Assembly (NCBI GenBank): GCA_963853835.1
Contig: OY970828.1
Coordinates: 61,062,861-61,126,860, forward strand
From: Calendula officinalis
Lineage: Eukaryota > Streptophyta > Magnoliopsida > Asterales > Asteraceae
DNA: 64,000 nucleotides
Direction of reading: 5' to 3'
Positions 1-12,718 of this stretch are shown in pieces (position 1 is the stretch's first letter; every line of letters starts with the position of its first letter). The notes under the pieces were generated by a model. That model had not been told where the DNA came from. It saw nothing but the letters and a program-made list of their open reading frames with translations, and did not search any database. The position numbers and the translations under genes are program-made.

Positions 1-2154
1 GGCGTCGGCTACCACGTTGGCCTTCCCCGCAAGGTATACAATCTCACAATCATAATCATTTATCAATTCGATCTATCTTCTTTGCCTCATATTTAAATCT
101 TTTTGCGTGAAGACATATTGAAGACTCTTGTGATCCGTATACAACGTGCACCTTGTGCCGTATAGGTAATGTCTCCACAACTTCAAAGCAAACACTATCG
201 CTGCCAATTCTAAATCGTGGGTCGTGTACCTTATTTCCGCATTCTTTAGTTGTCTCGAGGCGTAGGCAATCACTTTTCCTCGTTGCATTAAGACACAACC
301 TAAACCTTTATTCGAGGCATCACTATAAACAACAAAGTCTTACATTCCTTCGGGTAGTGTGAGAACCGGGGCGTTACACAATTTTTCCTTCAATATGGCG
401 AATGCTTTTTCTTGCTTTTCTCCCCACACGAACTCACTACTTTTTCGGGTCAACAATGTGAGTGGTGTCGCCACTCGAGAAAAGTCTTGGATAAATCGAC
501 GGTAATATCCGGCGAGGCCGAGAAAACTTCTCACTTCGGTTGGGGTTCGTGGCGGTTCCCACTTCATGACCGCCTCAATCTTCGACGGATCAACTTTGAT
601 TCCTTCTCGCGATACGACATGACCGAGGAATTGGATTTCTCGAATCCAAAATTCACACTTAGAAAACTTAGCATACAATATTTCTCGTTGTAGCACTTCT
701 AACGTTTGTCTTAGATGATTCTCGTGTTCTTCTTCGGTTTTCGAATAGATTAGAATATCGTCAATAAATACGATAAGAAACTTGTCGAGGAATGGCTTGC
801 AAACCCGATTCATAAGGTCCATAAAAATGTTCGGTGCATTAGTCAACCCGAATGGCATCACCAAAAACTCGTAATGCCCATAACGTGTACGAAACGCCGT
901 CTTCTCGGTATCTCCTTCTTTCACTCGAACTTGATGGTAACCCGATCTCAAATCGATCTTTGAGAAATAATCGGCTCCTTGAAGTTGATCAAACAAGTCG
1001 TCGATTCTAGGTAACGGGTATCGGTTCTTAATGGTCATCTTATTTAACTCTCGGTAATCGATGCACATTCTCATCGAACCGTCTTTCTTTTTAACGAACA
1101 ATACGGGCGCACCCCATGGAGACGAACTAGGACGAATGAATCCCTTGTCGAGCAATTCTTGTAATTGCGACATCAATTCCCGCATTTCGGTGGGGGCCAA
1201 ACGGTTTGGAGCACGTGCTATCGGCATCGCTCCCGGAACTAAGTCGATACGGAATTCTACTTGCCTCTCCGGCGGCAATCCCGGTAAATCGTCGGGAAAC
1301 ACTTCGGGAAAATCCCGGATCACTTTCACATTTTCCACAGTCTTCTTCTCCTTCCTTCCATCTAACACATATGCTAAAAAGGACGAACACCCTTTGACTA
1401 AACATTTCCTTGCTTTAACCGCGGTCATAAGGCTCGGTAAGTGGTGTCGTCTCTCGCCATACACGTAAACTTTTTCATTATCGGGAGTCTTCATCGAGAC
1501 TATCTTCTTCCCACATAAAATTTTTGCTTGATGTTCACCCAACCAATCCATACCAATAACTATATCGAAACCCGCAATTTCCATGGGCAATAAATTCCCC
1601 TTAAACTTTCTCCCGTCTATTTCTAACTCACAATTTAGACACATATGTTGGACTATGGAAGTTTTACCATCCGCTATTTCTATATCATATATCTCATCAA
1701 GAAGTTCTAAAGGCACTTTGAAAACCACAACAAAATCATGTGACACGAACGAATAAGTAGCACCCGAGTCAAATAAGATCCGGGCGGGAATAGAATTTAC
1801 GAGTAGGGTACCTGAAACGACATCGTGAACCTCCTTGGCTTCTTCACGGGTAAGTTGGAAGGACCGTCCCTTGACCTTTGTCGGCTCCGCTTTCTTTTGA
1901 GCGGTCGACACCATGGTCTCATTTCCCTTCTTCGGACAAGAATTGCTATAGTGCCCTTTTTCATGGCACGAATAGCACTCGATTTCATCCAACGGTTTGG
2001 CCCGGCAATCCCTTGCCATATGCCCCGGCCTTACACACTTGAAACAAGATTTCGAATCCGCCAAACATTCTCCCTTGTGGTCCTTGCCACACTTCTTACA
2101 AGCACCAACACTCGATTGTTTGGAGTAGGTCGGGATGAACTTTCCCTTCTTCAC
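1..2154 (-). pseudogene. gypsy pol (zinc knuckles-PR-RT-RNase H), broken and truncated
   Basis: The 604-residue open stretch (2154-340) carries three CCHC zinc knuckles (about residues 17-75), an aspartic protease with the DSGA active site (near residue 128) and a reverse transcriptase with catalytic FIDD (near residue 476). A TAA at 342-340 interrupts the frame; the same frame then continues into RNase H and meets a TAG at 75-73, where related elements usually have Trp. The polyprotein runs to the window edge without reaching integrase. Both stops are in frame, so these are point mutations rather than indels. Confidence 0.9.
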
Positions 2155-2254
2155 CGATCCCGAGCTGCCTTCAAACTTTCTCTTTTCAAACTTTGGCCTC
2201 TCATTGATCTTTCGTTGGCCAACCTCCTCAACATTCCTCTCCGCACCGATAGCC

Positions 2255-3097
2255 TCATCGAGTGTGGCGGCCCCTTTTCACTTCAAACTCATACTCCCAC
2301 GGGAGTCCATTAGCATACCTAACAATCCGGGACCTCTCATCCGGATACAATTTGATCACAAACGGGATCAATCCCGTGAACTTTTTAGTGTACTCATCGA
2401 CACTCATCCCTTCCTTCTTCAAGTGGACAAACTCTTCTTGAAGCTTCTCCAAATTTCTCTCGGGGCAAAACTTTGCCTTCATCCGTTTCACAAATTCATC
2501 CCAAGTCATCTTGTACACCGCCCTCTTCCCCAAAGTTTCATACATGGTATCCCACCACACGAGGGCTTCATCTTTCAATAACCGAGAAGCATAGATCACC
2601 ATATCACCTTCCTTGCATTTACTAGCTTCAAGGACTTGTTCGGTTTCACGGATCCGACGGATCGTGACTTTCGATTCGGAGCTACCATAGTAGTTATCGG
2701 GCTTAAAAGTCACAAAGTTCTTGTACGTGCACCCCTTCCTTTCCCTCGGCTCGGGGTCACTCTCCTCTTCTTCCGTCGACGATCTCTCGGTTTGAGCAAC
2801 ACTACTTGACTTGCTTTTTGTGCGGGGTGGAGATTCCTCCCGCCTTTCACGTGCCTTATGCTCATTGAGGATTCGGTTCACATCCTCGTTCACTATGTCC
2901 CTCATTTGGTTGAACATAGTTTGTAGGTGTTCTACGGTAACCGGGGTGTGAGTGTTCCTTTCAACACCTGAATTTTCCTCCCCTTCACGAGGTTGAGGAC
3001 CAAACACCGGTTCGACAACGATGTTATTCGAATCTTGCCCTTGATCAAGTGGGCCTCTTGCACTTCTAGTTCTCACCATTTTGCTATAATAAGACAT
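2255..3097 (-). pseudogene. gypsy gag, frameshifted before the zinc knuckles
   Basis: About 280 residues are open from an ATG at 3097-3095, with a charged region and then a retrotransposon-gag capsid-like domain in the C-terminal half. The frame stops at 2255. The neighbouring frame carries homologous coding from about 2277 into the zinc-knuckle ORF, so one base has been gained or lost near a run of A and G at about 2270-2280. Gag normally packages the element RNA into particles; this copy could not make a complete gag-pol protein. The start could also be the ATG some 17 bases further in. Confidence 0.8.
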
Positions 3098-3300
3098 CAA
3101 TCATTTAGAAGTCAATTCATCAAAGTAACGGTAACATTGATCGTACTAAAACCAAACATGACCTATTCCTTCAAGGTCAACCCTATTGAACCTACACTTA
3201 AGGTCTCAATAGCCAATTCATAAGAATCCTATGGAACCTACGGTCCTACTAACTCAGTTTAAGTCTAGGATGGTCAACTCAACCTAGTTCACTTAAACTA

Positions 3301-3314
3301 TAGCTCTGATACCA
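3301..3314 (-). other. primer-binding site (initiator tRNA-Met type)
   Basis: The minus strand reads TGGTATCAGAGCTA, three bases inside the 5' LTR. This is the usual primer site complementary to plant initiator tRNA-Met, and it fixes both orientation and LTR end. Confidence 0.9.
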
Positions 3315-3317
3315 AGT

Positions 3318-4975
3318 TGTAACACCTCAATTTTCAAAACAATAATCAAATAACATTTAATCCAAAATACATAATATTGTATCGGTGTCAAATACCGGTT
3401 TTACAAAAACGAAAAGGTTTCTTGTTCGAGATTATCAGAGTTTACAAAAACGGTGTTACAAATTATATCTTAACCATAGGATAAGGACTCTAATCATCAA
3501 CACCGAGCAAATCTCAACAAGGCCTCTTCTAAATGGGCCTCCTAGATCTTCGATCCCGAACCTGAGTACATAGCAAAACACAAACATAGTACGTGAGACA
3601 AAATTGCCTCGTGAGATACATGGGTTTTAGACCCGATAAACAACTAGTCAAATAATATCATTTAAACTTAAAATAATATCACTAGGTTCGTTTGGGTCAC
3701 TTCATTACTTTCATCATTTGGCCAATGTCAAGATAATCGGAATGCCTCGAATCTATGAAGACCATCTTATCCACGGTAACCGGAATGCCTCCAATCTACC
3801 GGGACTCAAAGGTATTGGGTAATCGGAATGCCTCCAATCTACCGCTAACCTTAAGGTACCGTAATAACCGGAATGCCTCCAATCTACTACGGCCCTAGGG
3901 ACATCAACATCATCATCATCACTTATCTCTTATCATTATGAGCCTATAGCTCCATCATTTCTCAGTCAATTAATCATTTCATCATCATATAAGCAATTCA
4001 TCATAACTCACATAAATAACTAAATTACTTAAAGACTCGATAAAAACATTTAATCATAAAACATTTACTAACTATGTACTCAGTTTTGAAAGTTCACATG
4101 TACTCACCTTAGCCAAGCTTATCCAATGACGTGTTCCTTGAACACCAATATCACTTCTCAAGATTTGAATGCCTCAAATCCTCCAATCGGTAACCTATTA
4201 TCAAAACCAATACAATGGTTTGTATCAATCACCAATACTAACTACATAATCTATGGCTAGTCAACTACTAGCATCAATTTCCCCTAGTTATCAAAACCCT
4301 AATTCCATAAATCACCATCTTTTCATAGATTCATATTATGAATACATTTTCCTTGATAAAATACCATAGATCTAAGTTATATTACTTCCATTTAACCATT
4401 TATGCACAAACCCATAACTAGGGTTTATGATTCAAGCTTCCCTACTTGAATCTAAGACTTATAACACAAGAGGGATGAAGATTTACCTTTGATCTTCAAC
4501 TATGAGCAAGAATATCCAAGATTTGATGAAGATTAAGCTCCAATCGCCACTTTACACTCAAAAATCGCACACACAAGATGAGAGGAGAAAACTAGGGTTT
4601 ATGTGTGTAATAAATGAGACTTTCCCGAATTAAATGCTGGTGTCGCCAAAGTTCGCGATCGTTACACAGAGTTCGCGTCGTAAACTCCTTCACGCACGCA
4701 AAGTTCGCGATCGGGTCCTGGTCGGGAAGTAGTTCACGCCTGATTGTCTAAATTGATGATACCACTTCGCGATCCGTGAACTCAAGTTCACGGCGTGAAC
4801 TTCCTTGGGCAGCTAGGGCTGCACTTTTTGATCCTTGGCTCGACCCGGTTTCGTCCATAACTTTCTCGTACGGTGTCCAAATGACACGAAACCAATTCTT
4901 ACGTTCCTTAAACGATTTATCCTTATTTATCATATTTTTATACAATTTATTTATTTACAAATTCGGGTCGTTACA
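3318..4975 (-). repeat. 5' LTR of the gypsy element
   Basis: About 1.66 kb, starting TGTAACGACCCG and ending GGTGTTACA on the minus strand, right beside the primer-binding site. It contains several copies of a GGAATGCCTCCAATCTAC-type motif between about 3737 and 3895. There is no second LTR in the window to compare for age. Confidence 0.8.
3737..3895. repeat. short tandem motif array inside the gypsy LTR
   Basis: Four close copies of CGGAATGCCTCCAATCTA (allowing one or two changes) occur at roughly 30-60 base spacing, and a looser copy lies near 4165. Confidence 0.75.
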
Positions 4976-6675
4976 GCTGACATACTTTTTCAACTCTTGT
5001 TCTGATTTTGCACAATTTTTTCATTTTTCAAATACATGTTTGTAACACTCAACACAAGCTGTTGTTAAATTCGTTGATCTCTTTACTAATTTCGATTAGT
5101 ACTGATTGCATCTATTTATAACAACTTCTTGGATTTATTGTTCTTACCATTTTTCAAACAATTTTTACAAATATACATCAATGGAGAAATAATTTTTATT
5201 TTTCTCCACACAATTCAAATTCATTTCTGAATTATTCATACAACACACACAAAATCTTTGATCCACACCATAAATTGATTTCTTTTAAATCTCAAATCTT
5301 TGATTAACAATGTCTTTAATTATCTTGGTCGTCATATCCGTAAACGATCTCTTTACTAGTTTTCTAGTAAAGATTGCATATGTTTATGACGTCAAGTGAT
5401 TATTGACAATGTTATTCGACATTTTTCAAATATTTTTCTCCAAGATTCTTGGCTTAAATCAATTTTTATATGATTACTTCAAGGGTACTACATGTTACTG
5501 GTTCTCAATTTCGAAACACAACACCCAACTATAAGATCTTGGCTCTCGTATTACAAAGACACACAATTTTATCTTTCAGTTTTCACAAGGAAAATATTCA
5601 ACATTAACATGAGGATTCTTATCATGATCCTCATGAGGGGGAGAAATGAGCAAGAAATATTTCAAGCACCGGGTTTATAACTGAAAAACATCAAAAAGAA
5701 CCACAAACATCTCATCAAAGAAGACACTTCACATTGAATATACTCAGATTAACTGCAAAATCAGAAATAGTTTATATCAAATGATTCAGAGGAAGAGAAA
5801 GTGATAATCAATGTATTAAATAGAAAAACAAGTGAAGAAGAAGAAACCGATTCATCTACGGAAATTTCTCTCAAAATCTCAACCAGTACACTCCAAATAT
5901 TAACCTTTTTCAATCCAAAACTTAATTGTTCAAATCATTCTATCTAAAACTCAAATTCTCTACTATCACAATTCAAATCATTAAACACAAATTCTCAACC
6001 ACATCAATTCAGAACTTACACTTTACAAATCATTCTTTTCAAAACACAAAATATCAACCATATCCTTCCAAATCTTAAAATGTCAAATCATTATTACCAA
6101 AACCCAAAACATTCACATTATATCCAAATCTTAACATTTCAAATCATTCTTTCCTACATACAAAACATCCACATCTATTCAAAATCTTAAACATTTTAAA
6201 TCATTCTTTTCAAAATTCAAAACATCATCATTCTTTACTCACAAAAACCTCTACCACAAAATCGAAAACAAACTCTCCATTATCTGAAATCCCAGAAAAA
6301 TCCTAACCTAACTGATATTCCATTTCCAGAACTTTCAATCTTTATTGAACCATTTTTAGGTTTTTCTAACAGCAAGAGATTCAACGACAAATATTTCCTT
6401 TGAGTGTCTGAAACATTAAAATTCTGCGGTGGTATATTCTTGAATTTCAGAAAAACATTTCATGCCAAAGGCAGAAATCTCAATTGCTTCTCAAGCCAAT
6501 CAGATGTAAACATAAAAGAGCGAAACATAGATATGTTGATTACAGTTTTTGACGAAGAATTAAAATTGAAGAAAAGTATTTCAACATTTTGAAGCACATC
6601 TGAGAGTTCTTGAATATCATAACGGCCCATGAGAAGAATTTGAAGAAGGAAGACTGGGATGAAGTGCTAAAACTC

Positions 6676-6689
6676 AAAAAGGGGGAGAT
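6676..6689 (+). other. polypurine tract
   Basis: AAAAAGGGGGAGAT directly precedes the LTR start TGTTAGG, the position of the plus-strand primer in LTR retroelements. Confidence 0.75.
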
Positions 6690-6952
6690 TGTTAGGAATA
6701 GTTTTGAGCTTCAATGATGTATTTAGTCTAATTAACTAGTAAATGATGTTTAGTGTGTAGAGAGTATAAATAGGTAGGATTAAGCTTAATGATGTAAGCT
6801 TTCCTTCATTCTAAATGAATTAACATTTTAAAAGCTCTTTCCCTCCTCCATCTTCTCTCTCAAAACACACACACACTTTCACACACTGTCAATTGAGATT
6901 TCACTTCAAATCACCATGGATCATTGAGTTTATGATTATTTTACCTCTATCA
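6690..6952 (+). repeat. 3' LTR with TATA box
   Basis: It begins TGTTAGGAATAG and contains a TATA-like GTATAAATAG near 6765. The right end is set at the first plausible CA (6952), but this is a guess because no second LTR is present. Confidence 0.5.
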
Positions 6953-7076
6953 AAAGTGTGTATTTTTTTCTAGTAAACAATTAAGTTGGGACGGAGAAAG
7001 TATTTAATAAGCTCATATTTTTATTGTTTAGTTTTAGATCCTCCTTATTTAATTTAATCAGGAAATATTAATATTT
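6953..7076. other. intergenic, with one Stowaway-like end
   Basis: A single GGGACGGAGAAAGTA near 6989 looks like one terminus of a Stowaway-type MITE whose partner end is missing. Confidence 0.35.
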
Positions 7077-8469
7077 TTGTAAATTAGAAAAATTGTCTTC
7101 GTGTTATTCCAGATTTTATGATTTTGTCCTTGTATTTTTTTTTTCATTTTTTTTGTCCTTGTATTTTTCAATTTCGTGATTTTTTGTCCCTATCATTTTC
7201 ATATTTCATTTTTTTTTCCATCCATTTTGACCAAAAATGACCAAAACACCCTTAAAAATGTTTTTTCTGAAAGTTTCAGTCGTTTTAAATTTTGTTCTGA
7301 TTTTTTTATTCTGGTTTTCTTTTTACTTTTTTCTTTTTCCCTTTTTTATTTCAAACCAAACAACCAAAATCTTCACCAGCCATCATCACGTTCTTCATCT
7401 TTATATGGAGGGTTTTCTTTTTAACATCTTTCTTCTATTATCATTTTCACACTAATACTCTATCCATCCATCTATCTATATATTTGAAGTTTTATCTTTT
7501 CCAACCCACCTCTATCCCTCATTCTATATTTAGAGAGAGGGAAAAAATCTCTCTATATTTGAAATGAGAGGGTATCTCCTCTATCCATTCCTCTATCTAT
7601 GGACCTCACATATCATTCACTCTAATTTTCTTTTCTAATGTAAAATAAATTAATTAAAAATATGATTTCTATGGGTCCCACTAGTTTTATAGAGATTGAT
7701 AGAGTTTATGGTTGAAGTTGAGGTTATGTTTAGAGTGAATAGACCAACCAATTATAGAGATAGAGTGAGTTTTATAGAGTTTATGGTTGGAGATGCTCTT
7801 AAGAGCACAAGATTCAAACACTTGAATAAAAAAACCTAAAAAAGGGTATGATCTAGGGTTTTGTCGAAGATCTGTCTTTCAAATCACGTTCTTCAAATCT
7901 TGGGTTCGTTGAAGATTTGTCTTTCAACTCATGTTCTTCAAATCTAGGGTTTTATTGAAAATCTGTCCTTCAACAATCGATCACCTGCTTCATCGTCCCT
8001 CTTTATCCCCCTTCTCGTATTGAAGATCTGTTTCGAAGAATTGAAGATCTGGGGAGTACGATCGTGTTGAGGCAAAATGGTTAAGATGATGAAGAAGATA
8101 GATGGGAGAGAGATTAAGAAAAAAAAAAACCCTTTTGATTTCAACTTTAATTTTTTTACATGTGTTAAGGATGATCGATGGTGAAGATGATGATGATTCA
8201 TAGTTAGTGTGGCCTGAAACAAAAAAAAAAAAAGGAAAAAGAGAAATCGAAGAAATAAATAAAAATAAATTAAACACAATTAAAAATTTAAGAAAAAGTA
8301 ATCACAAGGGCATTTTTGGTTAAAATGGATGAAAAAACTGAAATATGAAAACGAAAGGGATAAAAATTATGAAATTGAAATATACGTGGTCAAAAAAAAT
8401 GAAAATAAAAGTACGAGGATAAAATTGTAGAATCTGAAAGAACATAAGAACAGTTTCTGTAATTTACTC
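7077..8469. mobile_element. long-TIR Mutator-like non-autonomous element
   Basis: The first and last about 200 bases are inverted copies of each other: repeated TTTTGTCC(C)TTGTA phrases on the left and their complement on the right, ending GTAATTTACTC. The ends match the family described at 10516, 47609 and 57104. The interior has no convincing ORF. It holds a degenerate tandem repeat of about 55-60 bases (7851-7975) and an A/T-rich MITE-like stretch (7470-7805). No clear target duplication survives, so assignment is by homology to the other copies. Confidence 0.7.
7851..7975. repeat. degenerate tandem repeat (about 57 bases)
   Basis: Two to three copies of a unit containing GAAGATCTGTCTTTCAA and GTTCTTCAAATCT lie side by side with several substitutions. 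Confidence 0.6.
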
Positions 8470-8612
8470 TTTTAAATAATACGTTATAGTATATGCCTTA
8501 CGAGACATATAAATCCAATAGTCTCATTAAAATTTCGAATATCTTAGCTGCTGTTTTTCATATTTGATTAAAAAATTAAATTACTTATATTTACATATTA
8601 CAAAATCATATA

Positions 8613-8977
8613 CTATCTCGGTATCAAAATAAGTTATACACTTTTTACTCTTACTTTTATTTTTAAATATCAAAATAGATTAAAAGTTACTTTATATGAT
8701 CAAAATCATATGAATCAAAATAGGTGACACGTTTCTAAAATTTACTTTATATGATAAAAAGTTAAGACTTATTTTCCATTAACTATCTACGTTGATAAAG
8801 TGAAATTATTCTTTTATTCTTACTTTTATTTTTAAATATCATTAATATTACTTTATTCAAAAGGAGTATTATTTATTCTCCACTAACTGTCCATTTTAAT
8901 TTATTTTAATCTATCTTTTAATCTTTTATTTTAAAAATCATGAATTTTCAAACGAATCACTTATTTTAATATGGAGG
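8613..8977. mobile_element. Stowaway-like MITE
   Basis: The element is flanked by TA and its ends are inverted (a CAAAATAAGTTATAC type at left, TTATTTTAATATGGAGG at right). An internal stretch containing CTTACTTTTATTTTTAAATA occurs twice (8650 and 8820), suggesting an internal duplication. Same family as 10212 and 42967. Confidence 0.55.
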
Positions 8978-9512
8978 TATTATATACATTCTTAATAATT
9001 GCACGTATCATAGGTAAAAAATCTCTAAAAACTTAAAGTCAGATCTTGAACATCACCAATAATATATTAATATAAAATCAAAATTAAAACGAAATAGAAA
9101 TGATTTATACGGTAAACAACTTTATAAATTGTAGTAAGCAAATTGCAAATGAATTTTAGAGGTCTTCGCTTCCCGGGTAAGCATTAACAAATAACCATGA
9201 CAAGATTCGAAAATAGACACATGAACAATTAGGTCGCTTAAATCACGGACAAAGCTTAGGCACCCCAGAGAGAGCATTTATAACGGGAATACCCATTGAG
9301 AAAAAAAAACATTTTTTTTTAAATATCGGCGGTGTATATTTCGTACCGATTCAGATGTCATTTGGTGCAAAGTAATTAAATCTATTTGTGGTCCACTTCA
9401 TGGAGAAAGTATCACGTCTAGGCGAACTAGTATTTTGAAATTTCTATTCGTTCGTTCTTTTAGGTTCAAATATTGATCTTGCTAATATATTAAGAAAGAA
9501 CCCAAGATTTGT
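8978..9512. other. intergenic, nothing recognised
   Basis: A/T-rich non-coding sequence with no ORF, repeat or RNA structure that I could support. Confidence 0.5.
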
Positions 9513-9630
9513 AGTCTAACAATATTGGTGTAAGATGTTGCCTGACCTATATGTCATGGGTTCAAATACCCATATCAATAATTTTGTGTAAATCAGGTGT
9601 CGTTAAAAAATATTTTAAGAAAGAAAACTG
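9513..9630 (+). mobile_element. possible tRNA-derived SINE remnant
   Basis: Contains GGGTTCAAATACCC, close to a polymerase III B box, about 55 bases after a weak A-box-like TATTGGTGTAAGATG. It cannot fold into a full tRNA and is followed by A/T-rich sequence. Degenerate and tentative. Confidence 0.35.
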
Positions 9631-9741
9631 CCAAAAAAAGAATAAGCTACAAAATTTTGAGAGGATATTTAGATTGGCGTTACTCGATTAAAAGATAAGT
9701 ATACTAGTCTTTATGCCTTTGAGGCTTGAGCCGAACAAGAC

Positions 9742-10035
9742 TTGCTCGGTCAGAATTTAAAATTTTTAGCCTATGTTCAAAACCCACTCACTGAAGCTTC
9801 TACTGGAATTACACATCAACACATTGGGCCTGGTATTGATTCTGATGGGCCGGTTGCTGTGGTTAATGTCCAATCTATACAGCACCCAGTTGGGCCGGCT
9901 ATTGAACCGGATTTTGGGCAGAGTACTATTTCTGTTGGGTCTGAGTTTATTTACATTGGGCCAGGAATTAATTACGATAGGCCTGTATATTGGCGTCCAT
10001 TTGGGCCTGGCAAAGCAGCAGAGCCCATGATTTAG
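9742..10035 (+). other. short Gly/Pro-rich open frame, unknown
   Basis: A 97-codon open stretch with a repeated IGPGI / VGPAI-like pattern. There is no obvious start context, no recognised domain and no splice context. It could be a decayed exon or a piece of a retroelement gag/ORF1; I do not assign a function. Confidence 0.2.
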
Positions 10036-10211
10036 AGCAACTAGATGATCTCAAACAATTTAATGGTCCATTTTAGGTATTTTCTTGAGGACCCTGATAA
10101 ATGGGATTGCTCTTTGGGCCCTTTTTTCAGAATTTTTGGTTCATGACCTGAGACAGGAAATTGCCTGAAAACACATCCCTCAATACATATTCTTTGTTCA
10201 AAATAATAATA

Positions 10212-10504
10212 CTTCATCCGTTTTCATTTTAAGATGTTTCAAAATAAGTTATACACTTTAAAAACTTACCATATTTTGTAAAAGGTAGTGGAGACCACAC
10301 CAACTAACTATCTCCTTTAATAAAGTGAAAAGACACATGTATCCTTACTTTTACTTTTAAACATCATTAAATTCACTTTAATCAATATATGTGGGACCCA
10401 TCTTTCACTAACTATTAAATTTAATCTAATTAATATTCATTATCATATTTTGCCTCAAAAACTATGAACTCTAATTTGTATCACTTATTTTGAAACGGAT
10501 GAAG
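10212..10504. mobile_element. Stowaway-like MITE
   Basis: The ends are inverted copies (CTTCATCCGTTT on each strand, followed by CAAAATAAGT) flanked by TA at 10210-10211 and 10505-10506. At 293 bases without coding capacity it fits a Tc1/mariner-derived MITE. Confidence 0.75.
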
Positions 10505-11033
10505 TATATTTTTTAGAGTAAATTACATGAATGATCCTTGTGGTTTGACAAAAGTTTTGGGTTTGGTCCCTAACTTTTAGAAATTACACCCGTAGTCATT
10601 GTGGTTTGGACTTCGTATTGCTTTTGGTCCAAAATCCTAACAGACGTTAAATTAGCCAGTTAAATATTTTAAAGTGACCAAAATACCTTTTACTTTTTTT
10701 TTCATTTAATTTTAAAACTATCTCTCCTCTTTCTTCTTCTTCCTCCTATTAAATCTAAATCACTAATTCCTCCAAACTTGAATCTCACGTGTTAGGGACG
10801 GTTAGGATCTGGGGAGCACATAACGGATTTGTGTTGAAGAATGAGCTCCCGGTGTTGTCGGGTCGGATTTACTCTAAAACCTCATCAATGGCGGCATATT
10901 TCAGAACACAACTGATTTTGGAGCAATCAAGAAAACGACAAAGACTCCGTCATGCTCTAAAGCTTCTTCGAAACGAACAAGTTGAAGTAATTTTCAACAT
11001 ATTTTTTTCAATGCATTTACAAATTGTGTTTTA

Positions 11034-12718
11034 ATGAGGTATATCGAATACCATCCCGACCTGCGAAGGCCCACGATCACCAAAGATACGGACGAATCAA
11101 GATCGTAAATCCCTATGACAATAATCTAGGGTGGAACGGATATTACGGTAAAGTAGTTTCGAGCTCAGAGCGCATTTAATGCGAACAAGTCCCAAGGACG
11201 GCGTTGGCGTGGCATCGTACTACGGCACGGCGGGTAAGACCTTCGGCTTCGTTCCTTTGACCAACGGACCTCGCGAAGAACCGGTCCAGAGGAAGGGTTT
11301 CCTCTCCTCCTGATCCTTCCGGCTTGGTTATAAATACCTATGCATAAACAACAAGCGATCATCGAACATTCGGTACATTTATTACTTGCTCTTTACATTC
11401 GACACTATCCTTTACCGTCGAGCATTGATTACCCGATAGACCTCACGTCATAAATACTGAAGGTTTTATGTGCACAGTTAGTCAACCTATGATGATACAT
11501 CCATACCTACGAAACACTTAAGGGTCACACCGGTGAGTGCATGTAATACGAGCAAGATAAGCAATGATACTACGAAGAGGAATGATTCATGATAGTCATT
11601 ATGAATCATTTAAAGTATTAAGTTAAGTTTAACTTATTACTAGATTTGTTTAACTAACTAATTAATACAAGTGTTTGTACATTTACTAGTTGAGTAAATA
11701 TACAATGTGTTAATCAAAGATTATCCATGATATGATTTGAAGCTATTAAATCATATAAGTAATTGGATAATATTATTGTATAAATTATATAAAGGTTATT
11801 ATATAATTAATTATTAAAAGTATAAATACAAGTATATAATTCATGTATATGGGTACCGAATTATTAGTGTATTAATACTAGACATTTAATAGTTAAGTGC
11901 AACAATAATAAACTTGTAAAACTATAAGAGATGGAAGTGTTAAAAGGAAGTTTAATTAAAGATCTAATATTAATTAAACTTGAGGGTTCTAAGCGCAACT
12001 TATTTGTATATCAATAAGAGGCTTAGGGTAACCCTAAACACCCTTACACCACCTCACGAAATTCCTTGCCCCCTCTCTCTCAATTTCGGCCGAACACACA
12101 CAAGAACCCAAGTTTGGTGTTCTTCGTTCTTCGTGTTCTTCAAGTTTTGAAGAACAAGTTCATTGCCTAGATCAACTAGAAGATCGCTCGATTTGTTCAT
12201 CATCAGTGTACTAATCTTAAGCAAACAACAAGCTATGTTTTGGGAAACATCTTTCTCCCTTCTCCCCTCTTGGACGAATTCGACTAGGGTTCTATGGTTG
12301 ATGGTCGAACGAACCACACAAGCTTTGTGTGTGTTCGAGTTCTTCGTACAAGGTTTCTTTCTTGTTAATCTAATCTAGATTTCCAACATCCCAATCCTTT
12401 AGGGTTTAAGGATTAGATTTAATCCCAGTTTCGCTTTTAGGGATTAAATCAGCTAGTTGGTTTAACCGGTCAAGAACAAGTTCATGTTCTTGGTCAGCAA
12501 GGTTCGAACCAAGCATGCTAGGCGGTCGGTCCTATGGGTCGATCGAGTACAATGAAACCCTACAAATACTAACTTGGGCGTCGGAGTGTTCTCACGAGGA
12601 TCACCCTCGGGGAGTAACTGACCCAAGGTTTCGGGTTGATCGCAGGTTCCCCATTCAAGTTATGAAGGAAGACTACCCACCGTCTGGACTCTCGGAGAAT
12701 CGGCTTCAACATGTTTTT
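11034..12718 (+). mobile_element. gypsy-type LTR remnant, interrupted
   Basis: The left (11034-11457) and right (12565-12718) pieces read as one LTR when the solo LTR between them is ignored. It has a TATA-like GGTTATAAATACC near 11325 and higher GC than its surroundings, and resembles Tat/Athila-type gypsy LTRs in style, which is inference. The exact ends and its target duplication were not resolved. Confidence 0.5.
11458..12564 (+). mobile_element. solo LTR with 5-bp target duplication
   Basis: It begins TGAAGG and ends CCTACA, and is flanked by AATAC on both sides (11453-11457 and 12565-12569), as expected for an LTR left after LTR-LTR recombination. It is 1,107 bases with an A/T-rich U3-like part, TATAAATA near 11822 and a CT-rich leader-like part near 12070. 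No PBS, PPT or coding region is present. It sits inside the gypsy-type LTR. Confidence 0.75.

Larger units (their letters stand above)
1..4975 (-). mobile_element. Ty3/gypsy LTR retrotransposon, 5' part, decayed
   Basis: Read on the minus strand the order is 5' LTR (4975-3318), primer-binding site, leader, gag, then protease, reverse transcriptase and the start of RNase H, running off the left window edge before integrase. The gypsy assignment rests on the domain order and on the RT and zinc-knuckle sequence types; it resembles plant chromovirus (Tekay/Del-like) elements, though the clade is inference. A gag frameshift and two pol nonsense codons show it cannot make its proteins. The 3' LTR lies outside the window, so the target duplication cannot be checked. 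Confidence 0.9.
4976..6952 (+). mobile_element. 3' part of a non-coding LTR element, cut by the gypsy insertion
   Basis: There is no protein-coding capacity, but a polypurine tract (6676-6689) is followed directly by an LTR beginning TGTTAGG, which marks the 3' end of an LTR element on the plus strand. The left part is missing because the gypsy 5' LTR abuts at 4975, so the gypsy element probably inserted into it. Sequence just before the polypurine tract (about 6640-6690) resembles the minus strand at about 18255-18320 in the non-autonomous element at 17756-21077, so the two are probably related. The body at 5000-6650 has loosely repeated A/T-rich sentences, such as the ones near 5073 and 5350. 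Confidence 0.65.

Noticed and set aside
1061..2581. Plus-strand ORFs opposite gypsy gag-pol
   Set aside because: They are antisense shadows of the minus-strand retroelement frames.
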